Source of the DNA: DASPGQ01 sp035457705
GTDB lineage: Bacteria > Acidobacteriota > Vicinamibacteria > Marinacidobacterales > SMYC01
Length of the DNA: 64,000 nt
Direction: 5' to 3'
NCBI GenBank assembly: GCA_035457705.1
Contig: DATIBD010000002.1
Span: 1-64,000 of the forward strand
Part shown: positions 49,847 through 57,526 of the stretch, piece after piece
How positions within the stretch are numbered: the stretch's first letter is position 1
Layout: every line of letters starts with the position of its first letter
Notes under the pieces: model-generated
Told to the model about the DNA's origin: nothing
Database searches by the model: none
Seen by the model: the letters and a program-made list of their open reading frames with translations, nothing else
Made by a program: the position numbers and the translations under genes

Positions 49847-50110
49847 ATGGGCAAGAGTGACGTGGCCCCGCTCGTGAGGCGTCTCGGGGCGATGCCCCAG
49901 GAGTCCGATGCCGTCACGTTGACGAGGGAAGAAGTGGGTCTTCTTCTCGACGTCGCCGACAAAGCCCGAACCCTGCTCGCGAACGCTTACGCGATGCCGG
50001 CCGACGAGCTCGGCGTCAGGCTCAAGTCGGAGGACGCGGTTCGCCTGCAGTGGGCGCTCCAGCAGATCGGAGCGGGCGAGGGTTGGTCTCCCGAAGCCCT
50101 GCAGGTTTGA
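49847..50110 (+). CDS. Conserved-looking small protein of unknown function
   Basis: 87 residues, no signal or membrane segment, acidic, predicted helical (LTREEVGLLLDVADKARTLL). It follows the M16 pair after 2 bp with GGAAGG before its ATG, so it is probably translated with them. Short amphipathic helices may interact with proteins. I do not recognise a family. Confidence 0.65.
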   Translation: MGKSDVAPLVRRLGAMPQESDAVTLTREEVGLLLDVADKARTLLANAYAMPADELGVRLKSEDAVRLQWALQQIGAGEGWSPEALQV

Positions 50111-50128
50111 CCGATTGCCCGGGAGGCT

Positions 50129-50324
50129 CTGGCAGGCGATGAAAGACTACAGCCCAGTCTGCCGAGCGGCGGCCAATTCGTCTGCCGCGAGATCGGCGCG
50201 AATCGTCCGCATCGGGCTGCTTCGAAGTGATGGAGATGTGGGCACGAAGTGCGAATAAGCGCCGCGAAGGCGGAGCCGTGGCGGCCGGTCGATCACGGGT
50301 CCCGCCACGGCATTGAGCACTAAT
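50129..50324 (-). repeat. Dispersed three-hairpin repeat, copy 7 (type B, with an insertion)
   Basis: Diverged, longer copy of about 195 bp. Landmarks in order: GGCAGGCGATGAAAGACTAC, GCCGAGCGGCGGCCAATTCG, GCCGCGAGATCGGCGCGAAT, then about 60 bp not found in other copies, then GGGTCCCGCCACGGCATTGA. Its final CTA is the stop codon of the S9 peptidase gene. Confidence 0.75.
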
Positions 50325-52377
50325 GGTCGCTCGTTTCGGTTCCCTTCAAGAAACGATCGAACCACGCGACGTAACGTTCGAGGCGATCCCGCAAGTAGCT
50401 TGGCTTTGTCAGACCGTGGTACTGGCCCGGGTAGATCACGAGCTGGGTCTCGACCCCGAGGCTCTTGAGAGCTTGATACATCTGCTCGGAGTTCAAAAGC
50501 GGTACGTTGAAGTCCTTCTCGCCACATAGGAAGAGCGTGGGCGTCCGGATGCGGTCGGCGTGATAGAACGGGTGGGAAATCTTCAGGTAAGGCTGAATGT
50601 CCTTCCAGGGCAAGCCGACCTCGTTCTCGTACTGGCGGATGTACTGGTCGGTGCCGTAGGCGGCCAGCATGTTCGAGACACTCGCGCCGCTCACGGCCGC
50701 CTTGAACCGGGAGTCTCGGGATAGGGTGTAATTCGTCGTCATCCCGCCGTAGCTCCAGCCTCCGATACCCAGGCGATCGGGGTCGGCGATGCCCTGGGCG
50801 ACGAGGTGATCGACGGCGGCGAGCACGTCATGCACCTCGAGATTCCCCCAGTCGGCCTCGATCGCTCGCGTGAACGCGAGCCCGCGCCCCGAGCTGCCGC
50901 GGTAGTTGGGGGCAACGACGACGTAGCCGTTGGCCGCGAGGATCTGCCAGGTGAAGTCGAACTCGTAGCCGTCCTGCCCCACCGGCCCACCGTGGATGTA
51001 GGCGATGGTCGGATACTTTCGTCCCGGCTCGTAGCCTGGCGGCTTCACCATGACGCCGTGCACGATCGTGCCGTCGCGGCTCTCGAGCTCGATGCCCTCG
51101 AGCGCCCCGAGCTCGACCTGCTCCATGAGCTCATGGTTGTGCGTCGATAGGGTGCGCAGCGATCCGCCATCGAGCGCCATGACTTCACTGGGCTCATCCG
51201 GAGTCGACCCGACGAGGGCGAGGCGAGAACCGCTGAGGGTGAAATTACTCGCCACACCGCGGGCATCGACGAGCCGCTCGACGTCGCCTCCTGCCGCGGG
51301 AACTCGGGCAACCACCTGATTGCGATCGTCCTCGAGCAGGAAGTAGAGCGAGCTCCCGTCCGGGGACCACGTGGGGTTGGACACCGCGCGGTCGAGCTCA
51401 GGCGTGACGAGACGAGGCTCGCCCCCGGCAAGAGGAATCACCGCAAGCCTTGCCATGTCGTAAGAGGTGTAGCTCGCCGACGAGCCCATCAGGTAGGCGA
51501 TCCGTTCTCCATCGGGGCTGAAGGCTGCGGGGCTTCCCCACCCCGGCTCGTTGTCCACACCCTCGAAACGCGTGAGCTGGCGCGGTGTGGCCCCCGCCTT
51601 GGCTTCGATCAGAAAGATGTCCCAATTCTCGTTCCGGTCCGGATCCCCCTGGCGCTTTGAGGAGAATGCGATCGATGAGCCGTCCGGCGACCATGAGGGC
51701 AGCCCCTCTTCATAGTCGCCCGGGGTGAGGAGGTCCGATTTCGCCGTGGCCACGTCGTACAGATACAGGTGATCCCGCAACCGGCGCAGATATCCGACGC
51801 GATCCTGCTTGAACTGATATCGGTCGATGACGATGGGCTTCGGAGTCTTCTTTTTCGCGGCCGTGCCGTTCTCGGCGGACTCGTCCGGGTCCGGATCCGA
51901 GGCGATGATGGCGAGCCGTCCGCCCTCGGGACTCCACGCGTAGTCCGACACGCCGCCGAGATAATCCGTCAGTTTCCGCGCCTCGCCTCCCGCCCGGTCG
52001 AGAAGCCAAACCTGACTCTTGGCATCTTCTTCAGTGCCTCGGCTTGCGAGAAAAGAAAGATAACGCCCGTCGGGACTGAACCGGGGACGGCTCTCGCTCT
52101 CGTCCGTATAAGTGAGCTGGATCGTTCGGCCGCCGTCCCAGCTCGTCATCCATAGATCCCCGCTCAACCGATCGTTCTCGAGATCCGAAGTGCGAACGAC
52201 GTAGGCGATCCAATCCCCTTCAGGTGACAACTGGGGGTCGGAGACCGACCGGAGAGCGGCCAGGTCCGAAAAATCCAGACGGCGTTTTTCGGCAGCCATG
52301 GCCTTGTCGAAAGCTCCACGAGCGAAAACCACCAGGAAAACGCGGACCGCGAGCCGAATGAGCGCGTTTCTTGTCAT
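50320..52377 (-). CDS. S9-family prolyl oligopeptidase-like serine peptidase
   Basis: 685 residues. Signal peptide, seven-bladed propeller with WD40/TolB-like repeats (LSPEGDWIAYVVRTSDLEND, WSPEGGRLAIIASD, FSPDGERIAYLM), then alpha/beta hydrolase. Catalytic Ser in GGWSYGGMT (about 542), Asp in GEKDFNVP and His in YPGQYHGLT. Cleaves small peptides after the propeller filters access; exported. The gene stop overlaps the end of the hairpin repeat. Transcribed toward the repeat and away from the ligase gene. Confidence 0.92.
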   Translation of the reverse strand: MTRNALIRLAVRVFLVVFARGAFDKAMAAEKRRLDFSDLAALRSVSDPQLSPEGDWIAYVVRTSDLENDRLSGDLWMTSWDGGRTIQLTYTDESESRPRFSPDGRYLSFLASRGTEEDAKSQVWLLDRAGGEARKLTDYLGGVSDYAWSPEGGRLAIIASDPDPDESAENGTAAKKKTPKPIVIDRYQFKQDRVGYLRRLRDHLYLYDVATAKSDLLTPGDYEEGLPSWSPDGSSIAFSSKRQGDPDRNENWDIFLIEAKAGATPRQLTRFEGVDNEPGWGSPAAFSPDGERIAYLMGSSASYTSYDMARLAVIPLAGGEPRLVTPELDRAVSNPTWSPDGSSLYFLLEDDRNQVVARVPAAGGDVERLVDARGVASNFTLSGSRLALVGSTPDEPSEVMALDGGSLRTLSTHNHELMEQVELGALEGIELESRDGTIVHGVMVKPPGYEPGRKYPTIAYIHGGPVGQDGYEFDFTWQILAANGYVVVAPNYRGSSGRGLAFTRAIEADWGNLEVHDVLAAVDHLVAQGIADPDRLGIGGWSYGGMTTNYTLSRDSRFKAAVSGASVSNMLAAYGTDQYIRQYENEVGLPWKDIQPYLKISHPFYHADRIRTPTLFLCGEKDFNVPLLNSEQMYQALKSLGVETQLVIYPGQYHGLTKPSYLRDRLERYVAWFDRFLKGTETSDH

Positions 52378-52459
52378 GGGATCCTCATCCTTTGAAGAAG
52401 CGTACCGTACCAGACTCCGCTCTTACGCGCACCTTTTTCCCGGCTGATAGTATCTCGAC

Positions 52460-53521
52460 GTGCGTCTGCCGCTCGAGCCACCCATCAGGCCCATGCTGGC
52501 CAAGTTGGTGGAGACGCTCCCCGAGGGAGAAGGCTGGCTCTACGAGCCGAAATGGGATGGATTCCGCGTATTGCTCTTTCGTGACGGGACGGAGTGGCTC
52601 CTGCAGAGCCGCGATCTGAAACCGTTGAATCGCTACTTCCCCGAGCTCGACTCGCCGGTCCACACCGAGCTGCCCGCGCGGGTGATCCTCGACGGGGAGC
52701 TCGTCATCGTGGGCGAGGCGGGGCTCGAGTTCGAGACCCTGCAACTCCGCATTCATCCCGCAGCTTCCCGCGTGAAGAAGCTTTCGGAACAGTATCCCGC
52801 GTCACTCGTTCTCTGGGATCTTCTTGGCGAGGGCGACGAAGATCTGAGTGCCAAACCCTTCGTCGAAAGGAGGATCCGGCTCGAGAACGTCCTCTCCGGC
52901 GCGCGACCACCGCTTCACTTGACGCCACTCACTCCCGACCGCACCTTGGCTGCGGATTGGTTCGAGCGGTTCGAGGGCGCGGGGCTCGATGGTGTCATGG
53001 CCAAGCGGAGCGAAGGTATCTACACACCCGGCAAGCGAACGATGCTCAAGGTCAAGCACAAGCGAACCGTCGACGTCGTTCTCGCGGGATTCCGCTGGCA
53101 CAAGAATGCGCAAGGCTCCGCGGTGGGCTCGCTTCTGCTAGGCCTTTTCGACGAGAGCGGCAGGCTCCAGCACGTGGGCGTCGCGGCAAGCTTCACCGAA
53201 GCGAGACGTCGCGAGCTCTTGGAGGAGCTAGCGCCACTTCGCGAAGGCGCTCTCGACGACCACCCGTGGGGGTCGTGGGCCACTGCCGAGAGAGTTCCGG
53301 GGATGCAGAGCCGTTGGAGCCGCGGAAAGACGCTCGAATGGGAACCGCTCCGGCCGGAGCGCGTGCTCGAGGTCGCTTTCGACCACATGCAAGGCCAGCG
53401 CTTTCGCCACACGGCCCATTTCGTGCGCTGGCGTCCGGACAAACCGGTGACGGAGTGCACCTACGCTCAGCTCGACGTGACGCCGCCCTACGAGCTCGAA
53501 CGCATCTTCTCCCGCGGATAG
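52460..53521 (+). CDS. ligC: ATP-dependent DNA ligase, LigC type
   Basis: 353 residues. The lysine nucleotidyl site is in EPKWDGFRV (K31), followed by SRDLKPLNRYFPELDSPVHT, VILDGELVIVGEAGLEFETL, the motif IIIa region DLLGEGDEDL, DGVMAKRSEGIYTPGKRTML (motif IV/V) and the OB domain up to HFVRWRPDKPVTECTYAQLD. Nick-sealing activity is expected. Fits the short LigC form that lacks polymerase and nuclease domains. Start GTG 52460, 6 nt after TAGTAT, so possibly leaderless. A LigD-type polymerase is encoded 700 bp away on the other strand, as in mycobacterial LigC/PolDom repair units. Confidence 0.9.
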   Translation: MRLPLEPPIRPMLAKLVETLPEGEGWLYEPKWDGFRVLLFRDGTEWLLQSRDLKPLNRYFPELDSPVHTELPARVILDGELVIVGEAGLEFETLQLRIHPAASRVKKLSEQYPASLVLWDLLGEGDEDLSAKPFVERRIRLENVLSGARPPLHLTPLTPDRTLAADWFERFEGAGLDGVMAKRSEGIYTPGKRTMLKVKHKRTVDVVLAGFRWHKNAQGSAVGSLLLGLFDESGRLQHVGVAASFTEARRRELLEELAPLREGALDDHPWGSWATAERVPGMQSRWSRGKTLEWEPLRPERVLEVAFDHMQGQRFRHTAHFVRWRPDKPVTECTYAQLDVTPPYELERIFSRG

Positions 53522-53619
53522 TCACAACCTGACGCCATTCCCCCCGTCGGCACCAGCCTTCGCTTGCTCCCTAGCTTTTTTCAGATGCATAATAGAGCAA
53601 AAAATGAGGATTTTTCAGC

Positions 53620-53961
53620 ATGGCAAGAATTCAGCCGGTTCTGAGTGAAGCGGAAGCCGCCCTGGTGAATCAGATGGCGGCCCTGACTCGCACCAAGCGC
53701 ACCGAAGTCATCAAGAACGCGATCGCGGTCTACCACTGGTTCCTGCGGCAGGCGATCACCGGCGCTCGCGTCGTGTCCCGCAAACCCACAGGAGAAGAAG
53801 TGGTGCTAGAAACTGCCGAGCTGGCTGCTGTGGAGGGCCAAGGCCAGCTACTGACGCCCGCGGAGCTTCGAGTACTGGCGAAGAAGCTGGCCGCGGTGAA
53901 GGACCCGGTGGAAGCCGCTCGATTGAAGGAGCGCCTCACCCGTGGCTTCTACGGGATCTGA
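53620..53961 (+). CDS. Small ribbon-helix-helix-like protein, first gene of a two-gene cassette
   Basis: 113 residues. MARIQPVLSEAEAALVNQMA and LTRTKRTEVIKNAIAVYHWF follow the strand-helix-helix pattern of RHH DNA-binding proteins, which often work as antitoxins. The rest is helical and charged (LTPAELRVLAKKLAAVKDPV). The downstream gene starts 2 bp after the stop, so the pair is coupled. Likely a DNA-binding regulator of the cassette. Not assigned to a named family. Confidence 0.65.
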   Translation: MARIQPVLSEAEAALVNQMAALTRTKRTEVIKNAIAVYHWFLRQAITGARVVSRKPTGEEVVLETAELAAVEGQGQLLTPAELRVLAKKLAAVKDPVEAARLKERLTRGFYGI

Positions 53962-53963
53962 CT

Positions 53964-54209
53964 TTGCCGCACGTTAGCCGGCAGGGCATCCCACCGGCGC
54001 TGTTCCGGCATCTGCTGGATCGAATTCAAGAGCGCCGAATCGATGCAAGCCAGCTCGAGCTTCTGGCGAAGTGGCTCGATGGCCGGCCTGAAGTTCCGGA
54101 AGGTCCCTGGTACAAGAAGTTCTCGGGAATGACGGTCTGCGGGGAGGGGGACCTCGCGAAGACGTTCCTTCTGCCCTCCCAGACAGCCAAAGGGAAGCGG
54201 GTTCCCTGA
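53964..54209 (+). CDS. Unknown small protein, second gene of a two-gene cassette
   Basis: 81 residues from a TTG start (ATG not available), 2 bp after the RHH-like gene. Helical N-terminus (PPALFRHLLDRIQERRIDAS) and then a compact C-terminal part with GPWYKKFSGMTVCGEGDLAK. No membrane segment. The coupling with an RHH-type gene makes a toxin-antitoxin or regulatory pair possible, but nothing in the sequence shows toxicity. No recognised family. Confidence 0.5.
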   Translation: MPHVSRQGIPPALFRHLLDRIQERRIDASQLELLAKWLDGRPEVPEGPWYKKFSGMTVCGEGDLAKTFLLPSQTAKGKRVP

Positions 54210-54216
54210 CCGTCGT

Positions 54217-55482
54217 CTACGGCTTTTTCGAATCTGGGTTAGCCCACGGGTCGTAGTCCGGATCGGGCGCTTCTTCGGGGGGACGCTTGTCAGCGGGCAC
54301 GTTCCGAAGGTTGACGCGGATGCGCGTCCAGGTCGTGGAGCGTCCCCGCATCGCATCGACGAGAACGTCCTCGTCGGTCAAGTAAGAAGACGCCTCGGGG
54401 TGGCGCTCTCGCCACCGCGCCAGCCCGGCGAGCGCCTCTTCTTTCTTGGCAGCTTTGGCCACGGTGACGAGGGGCATCTTCCTTCGTTTGGACGGCTGAA
54501 CGCGCGGAGGCTCTCCCTGTCGCTTCCGGTAGTGAGGAGGCCAGGGCGCGTCGCCGAGTCCTTCGGCTTCGTGGCGCGCCGAGAGCTCGAGAAGCGGCTC
54601 GAGAGAGCCTGCGGCGTCATCCATACCCGCGGTCAGATCGCCACGCGTCGCGAAGCGCTCGGGCATCGTCTTCAGGGTGAAATCGCCGAGCTCGCAGGAG
54701 GGAACTTCCTCCCAGGCGAGAGGCGCGGAGACTCTCGCATCCGGGGTCGGCCTCACCGAGTAGGCCGAAGCGACCGTCCGATCCTTGGCGTTCTGGTTGT
54801 AGTCGACGAAGACCCCGTGACGCTCCTCCTTCCACCATTTGCTGGTGATGAGCTCCGGTGCCCGGCGCTCCGCCTCCCGCGCCAGGGCCAGCGCCGCGCG
54901 CCGCACGTCGTCGAACTTCCAACGGCGCTCGATCCGCACGTTGACGTGGAGGCCTCGTGAGCCCGACGTCTTGGGCCAGCCGGCGAGGTGATGGTCGGTC
55001 AGTACCTCGCGCACGATGATGGCGGCCCGTCGCACTGCGTCCCAACCGACGCCTGGGCCGGGGTCGAGGTCCACCCGAAGCTCGTCGGGATGGTCCAGGT
55101 CGTCGGCGCGCACCGGATGGGGATTGAGGTCGATCGTGCCGAGATTCACGATCCAGGCGAGCTGGGCGAGCTCGGTCACGACGATCTCGTCGGCGGTGCG
55201 TCCCGATGGAAAAGACAAGCGCACCGTTTTTACCCATTCCGGCTTCTTCAGCGGAGCGCGCTTTTGAAAGAAGAAATCCCCTTCGATACCGTGCACGTAG
55301 CGCTTGAGCACGATGGGACGGTCGAAGATTCCGCGGAGAGCTCCTTCACCCACCTCGAGGTAGTACCGCACGAGGTCGAGCTTGGTGATACCGGCTTCGG
55401 GGAAGTAAATCTTTTCCGGGTTCGAAACCTTTACATCACGGCCGGATATCGTCAGATGCTCCGCCGCATCCTTCTTCGCCAC
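54217..55482 (-). CDS. LigD-type DNA polymerase/primase domain protein
   Basis: 421 residues. Archaeo-eukaryotic primase fold of bacterial NHEJ polymerases: ELRVDLDPGPGVGWD (catalytic Asp pair in DLD), TSGSRGLHVNVRIERRWKFD (SGxRGxH), HGVFVDYNQNAKDRTVASAY, RVSAPLAWEEV. The N-terminus has LTISGRDVKVSNPEKIYFPE, the usual entry. C-terminal 130 residues are basic (KRRKMPLVTVAKAAKKEEAL) and not part of the polymerase. No Ku is encoded in the window. With LigC it may form a base-excision or end-joining repair pair. Start GTG 55482. Confidence 0.9.
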   Translation of the reverse strand: MAKKDAAEHLTISGRDVKVSNPEKIYFPEAGITKLDLVRYYLEVGEGALRGIFDRPIVLKRYVHGIEGDFFFQKRAPLKKPEWVKTVRLSFPSGRTADEIVVTELAQLAWIVNLGTIDLNPHPVRADDLDHPDELRVDLDPGPGVGWDAVRRAAIIVREVLTDHHLAGWPKTSGSRGLHVNVRIERRWKFDDVRRAALALAREAERRAPELITSKWWKEERHGVFVDYNQNAKDRTVASAYSVRPTPDARVSAPLAWEEVPSCELGDFTLKTMPERFATRGDLTAGMDDAAGSLEPLLELSARHEAEGLGDAPWPPHYRKRQGEPPRVQPSKRRKMPLVTVAKAAKKEEALAGLARWRERHPEASSYLTDEDVLVDAMRGRSTTWTRIRVNLRNVPADKRPPEEAPDPDYDPWANPDSKKP

Positions 55483-55657
55483 CGGAGATGACTATAGACT
55501 CCTCGCGGGTCGAGCCCAAAACGGCGTGGAGAAAGAGATGAGCAGCGTCGGTGCTCGAATCGCTGGTTGCACTGTTCCGGGAGCCAGACAAGCTCACCCT
55601 ACGACCTCGCTCCAGGTCGCGAAGGTAGGCGAGTATTGCGACGGGCCTTTCGGCTTG

Positions 55658-56149
55658 TCAATGGCTGGACGCGGCCGGGGACGTGTCCAGCCGGATGAAC
55701 TCTCCCGAATCGACGACGCCGTCTCGCACGCGATACAGCGTCACGCCCGAGACGAGTTTCATCCCGTACTCGTGCCAGTCGGGCGGACGACGGCGGCGGT
55801 CTGATGGAAACGCGTCTCGAAGCTCGCGTCGCCGAACACCATCTCCTCGCGAGTCTGCAGGGGGGGTTCCGAGCGCCAGGGTATGACGGCGACCCTCGAA
55901 CTTCTCGAGCACCTCGGCGAAGTTCGAGACCAGATGACGCAACTGCGGTCTTCCACCGATCTCGATCAAGCTCCCCGGGGCGTCGGTGTCGGGATAGTAG
56001 CCCCCAGGCTCTCGCGAGGGCCGAGAAGAACGGGATATGAAAGCGAAAGGAATATTTGCATTCACCTGCAGCGGTGCGGCCGACGAAACCGTGGCAAAAA
56101 GACCGAGCGCTGCTGCCGCGACAACCACCATTTTCCAACAGCTATTCAT
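55658..56149 (-). CDS. Small exported protein, possibly frameshifted
   Basis: 163 residues in this frame. Signal peptide MVVVAAAALGLFATVSSAAP leads to VNANIPFAF, the entry of a family of small exported proteins (VNxPFxF). After about residue 85 the frame changes character (arginine-rich SRGDGVRRRELRDAFPSDRR), while another minus-strand frame reads EEMVFGDASFETRFHQTAAV; near the end this frame reads WHEYGMKLVSGVTLYRVRDG. That suggests two compensating frameshifts or a decayed gene. Function unknown. Confidence 0.5.
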   Translation of the reverse strand: MNSCWKMVVVAAAALGLFATVSSAAPLQVNANIPFAFISRSSRPSREPGGYYPDTDAPGSLIEIGGRPQLRHLVSNFAEVLEKFEGRRHTLALGTPPADSRGDGVRRRELRDAFPSDRRRRPPDWHEYGMKLVSGVTLYRVRDGVVDSGEFIRLDTSPAASSH

Positions 56150-56374
56150 GATTCGCCTCCCGTGAATCGTTTTTGGAGTGATGGGTCTGTCGAGTCGCTA
56201 GCGCGATGCCAGCACGAACGGTGGTGGAACCGAGAGAGAGGGAGCCGTTGATGGGCTCACCTCGAGTGGCTGAGAACCACGGGAAGCCTCAGGGCGCCGG
56301 TCGGCGGAGCCGCTTCGAGTCGATCGGATCGAGAACGCCTCGGGGATCGCGTCAGGCGAGCGCCCGAAGACCGT

Positions 56375-57016
56375 TCATTTTTCGAGGAGCTTGAACGCGT
56401 GGTTCCAGCGGTTCCGACGGATCCCGTACAGGACCCAAACCATGCACATCGCCTCGAGATAGCGCGAAGCATCGATTCCGCCGACGTCGACGACTCCCCA
56501 GCCGAAATCGCGGAGAATCTCTCCTGTCTTCTCTTTGGCAAGCTCGTCGTTGCCGCAAATGAACATGTCGGGCGGACCGCCGGGGAAGCTCGGGCGGAAC
56601 ATGTGCGCGTTGCCCACGGTGTTGAATGCCTTGACGACTCGAGCTTCGGGAACGAGCCTCTGCACTATCTCGCCACCAGAATCGTTGCCCGTGACGGCGA
56701 GACGCGGCGTGCCCGCGGAGAAATCGAGAGGGTTCGTCGTGTCGATGAGAAGCTTGCCTCGCAATCGCTCGAGCCCCGCGGACCGCATCGCCTGTTCATT
56801 GGCCGTGCCGAGCGTTGCCAGAACGAGCACCTCGCCGTACGAAGCGGCGTCCGCGAATGTCCCCGCTGAAGCTTTCGGCCCCATCTCCTTCACCCAAGCG
56901 TTCGCTTTGACATTCGACGAAGTTCTCGACCCGATCAGGACTTCATGCCCAAGCGTGACAAATCCTCCGCCGAGCGCACGCCCGACGTCTCCCGTTCCCA
57001 AGACACCCACTCTCAC
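56375..57016 (-). CDS. NADP-dependent F420 reductase-like (NADPH:quinone/F420) oxidoreductase
   Basis: 213 residues. N-terminal Rossmann fold with VGVLGTGDVGRALGGGFVTL then LIGSRTSSN, where the serine/arginine pair after the second strand suggests NADP. Body resembles F420-dependent NADP reductase-like and coenzyme F420:NADP proteins: KLLIDTTNPLDFSAGTPRLA and KAFNTVGNAHMFRPSFPGGP. Presence of F420 in this organism is not shown, so other NADP-linked substrates are possible. Start GTG 57016 with GGGAGGAATTTTC upstream. Confidence 0.82.
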   Translation of the reverse strand: MRVGVLGTGDVGRALGGGFVTLGHEVLIGSRTSSNVKANAWVKEMGPKASAGTFADAASYGEVLVLATLGTANEQAMRSAGLERLRGKLLIDTTNPLDFSAGTPRLAVTGNDSGGEIVQRLVPEARVVKAFNTVGNAHMFRPSFPGGPPDMFICGNDELAKEKTGEILRDFGWGVVDVGGIDASRYLEAMCMVWVLYGIRRNRWNHAFKLLEK

Positions 57017-57415
57017 GAAAATTCCTCCCTCCCCAGTTTCCGCGGGCGCAGCGCCGCCGTGATTCGGCCCGCCTCAGCTCGAACATCGACTGGTCGGGCT
57101 AGCGCGCGACCGCGGAAAGCTTCACGTTCAATCTCGTGGGTCTCTCCGACCTTCACGACCACGCGGCCAGAAAAACGACTGGTATCCATCCTTTTCGATC
57201 TCGATCGGGCGGAGCCCTTCGAGCAGATGGATCGAGATCGCACGCACCTTTGTGACGTTCCAGGGCTCGCCGTCGAGTAGCAGGCGCAGGCCATCCGGCT
57301 GCACCATCACTTCCAGACACCGAAATCCGTGCTCGCCGACAGGCTCGGAGCGGGCGTCGGCGACATGGCAGACGCGTCGGTCGGAGGGGGTGGTTCCGGG
57401 TTCGAAGCCTCCCAC
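57013..57415 (-). pseudogene. Small uncharacterised protein, interrupted by a frameshift
   Basis: Two overlapping minus-strand frames make a continuous sequence: DGLRLLLDGEPWNVTKVRAI then IHLLEGLRPIEIEKDGYQSF in the first, and SGRVVVKVGETHEIEREAFR in the second. A +1 shift at the run of five T (minus strand, about 57174-57178) joins them. Neither frame alone looks like a complete protein. Read together they would give about 130 residues. It ends at the start of the reductase gene. Function unknown. Confidence 0.4.
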
Positions 57416-57526
57416 ATCTGCAACCTTCGAATTCCATCATAGAGCAAGCGTCGGGCCACGCAAGCCCAGTGCACGAGGAAGACCTCGACGACACGCGGGC
57501 GATAGCCCACCGCGCGTCTTGCGACA

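Noticed and set aside
7308..50324. Repeats considered as a CRISPR array
   Set aside because: Units are far apart, 117-195 bp long, palindromic and not separated by regular spacers; no cas gene seen.
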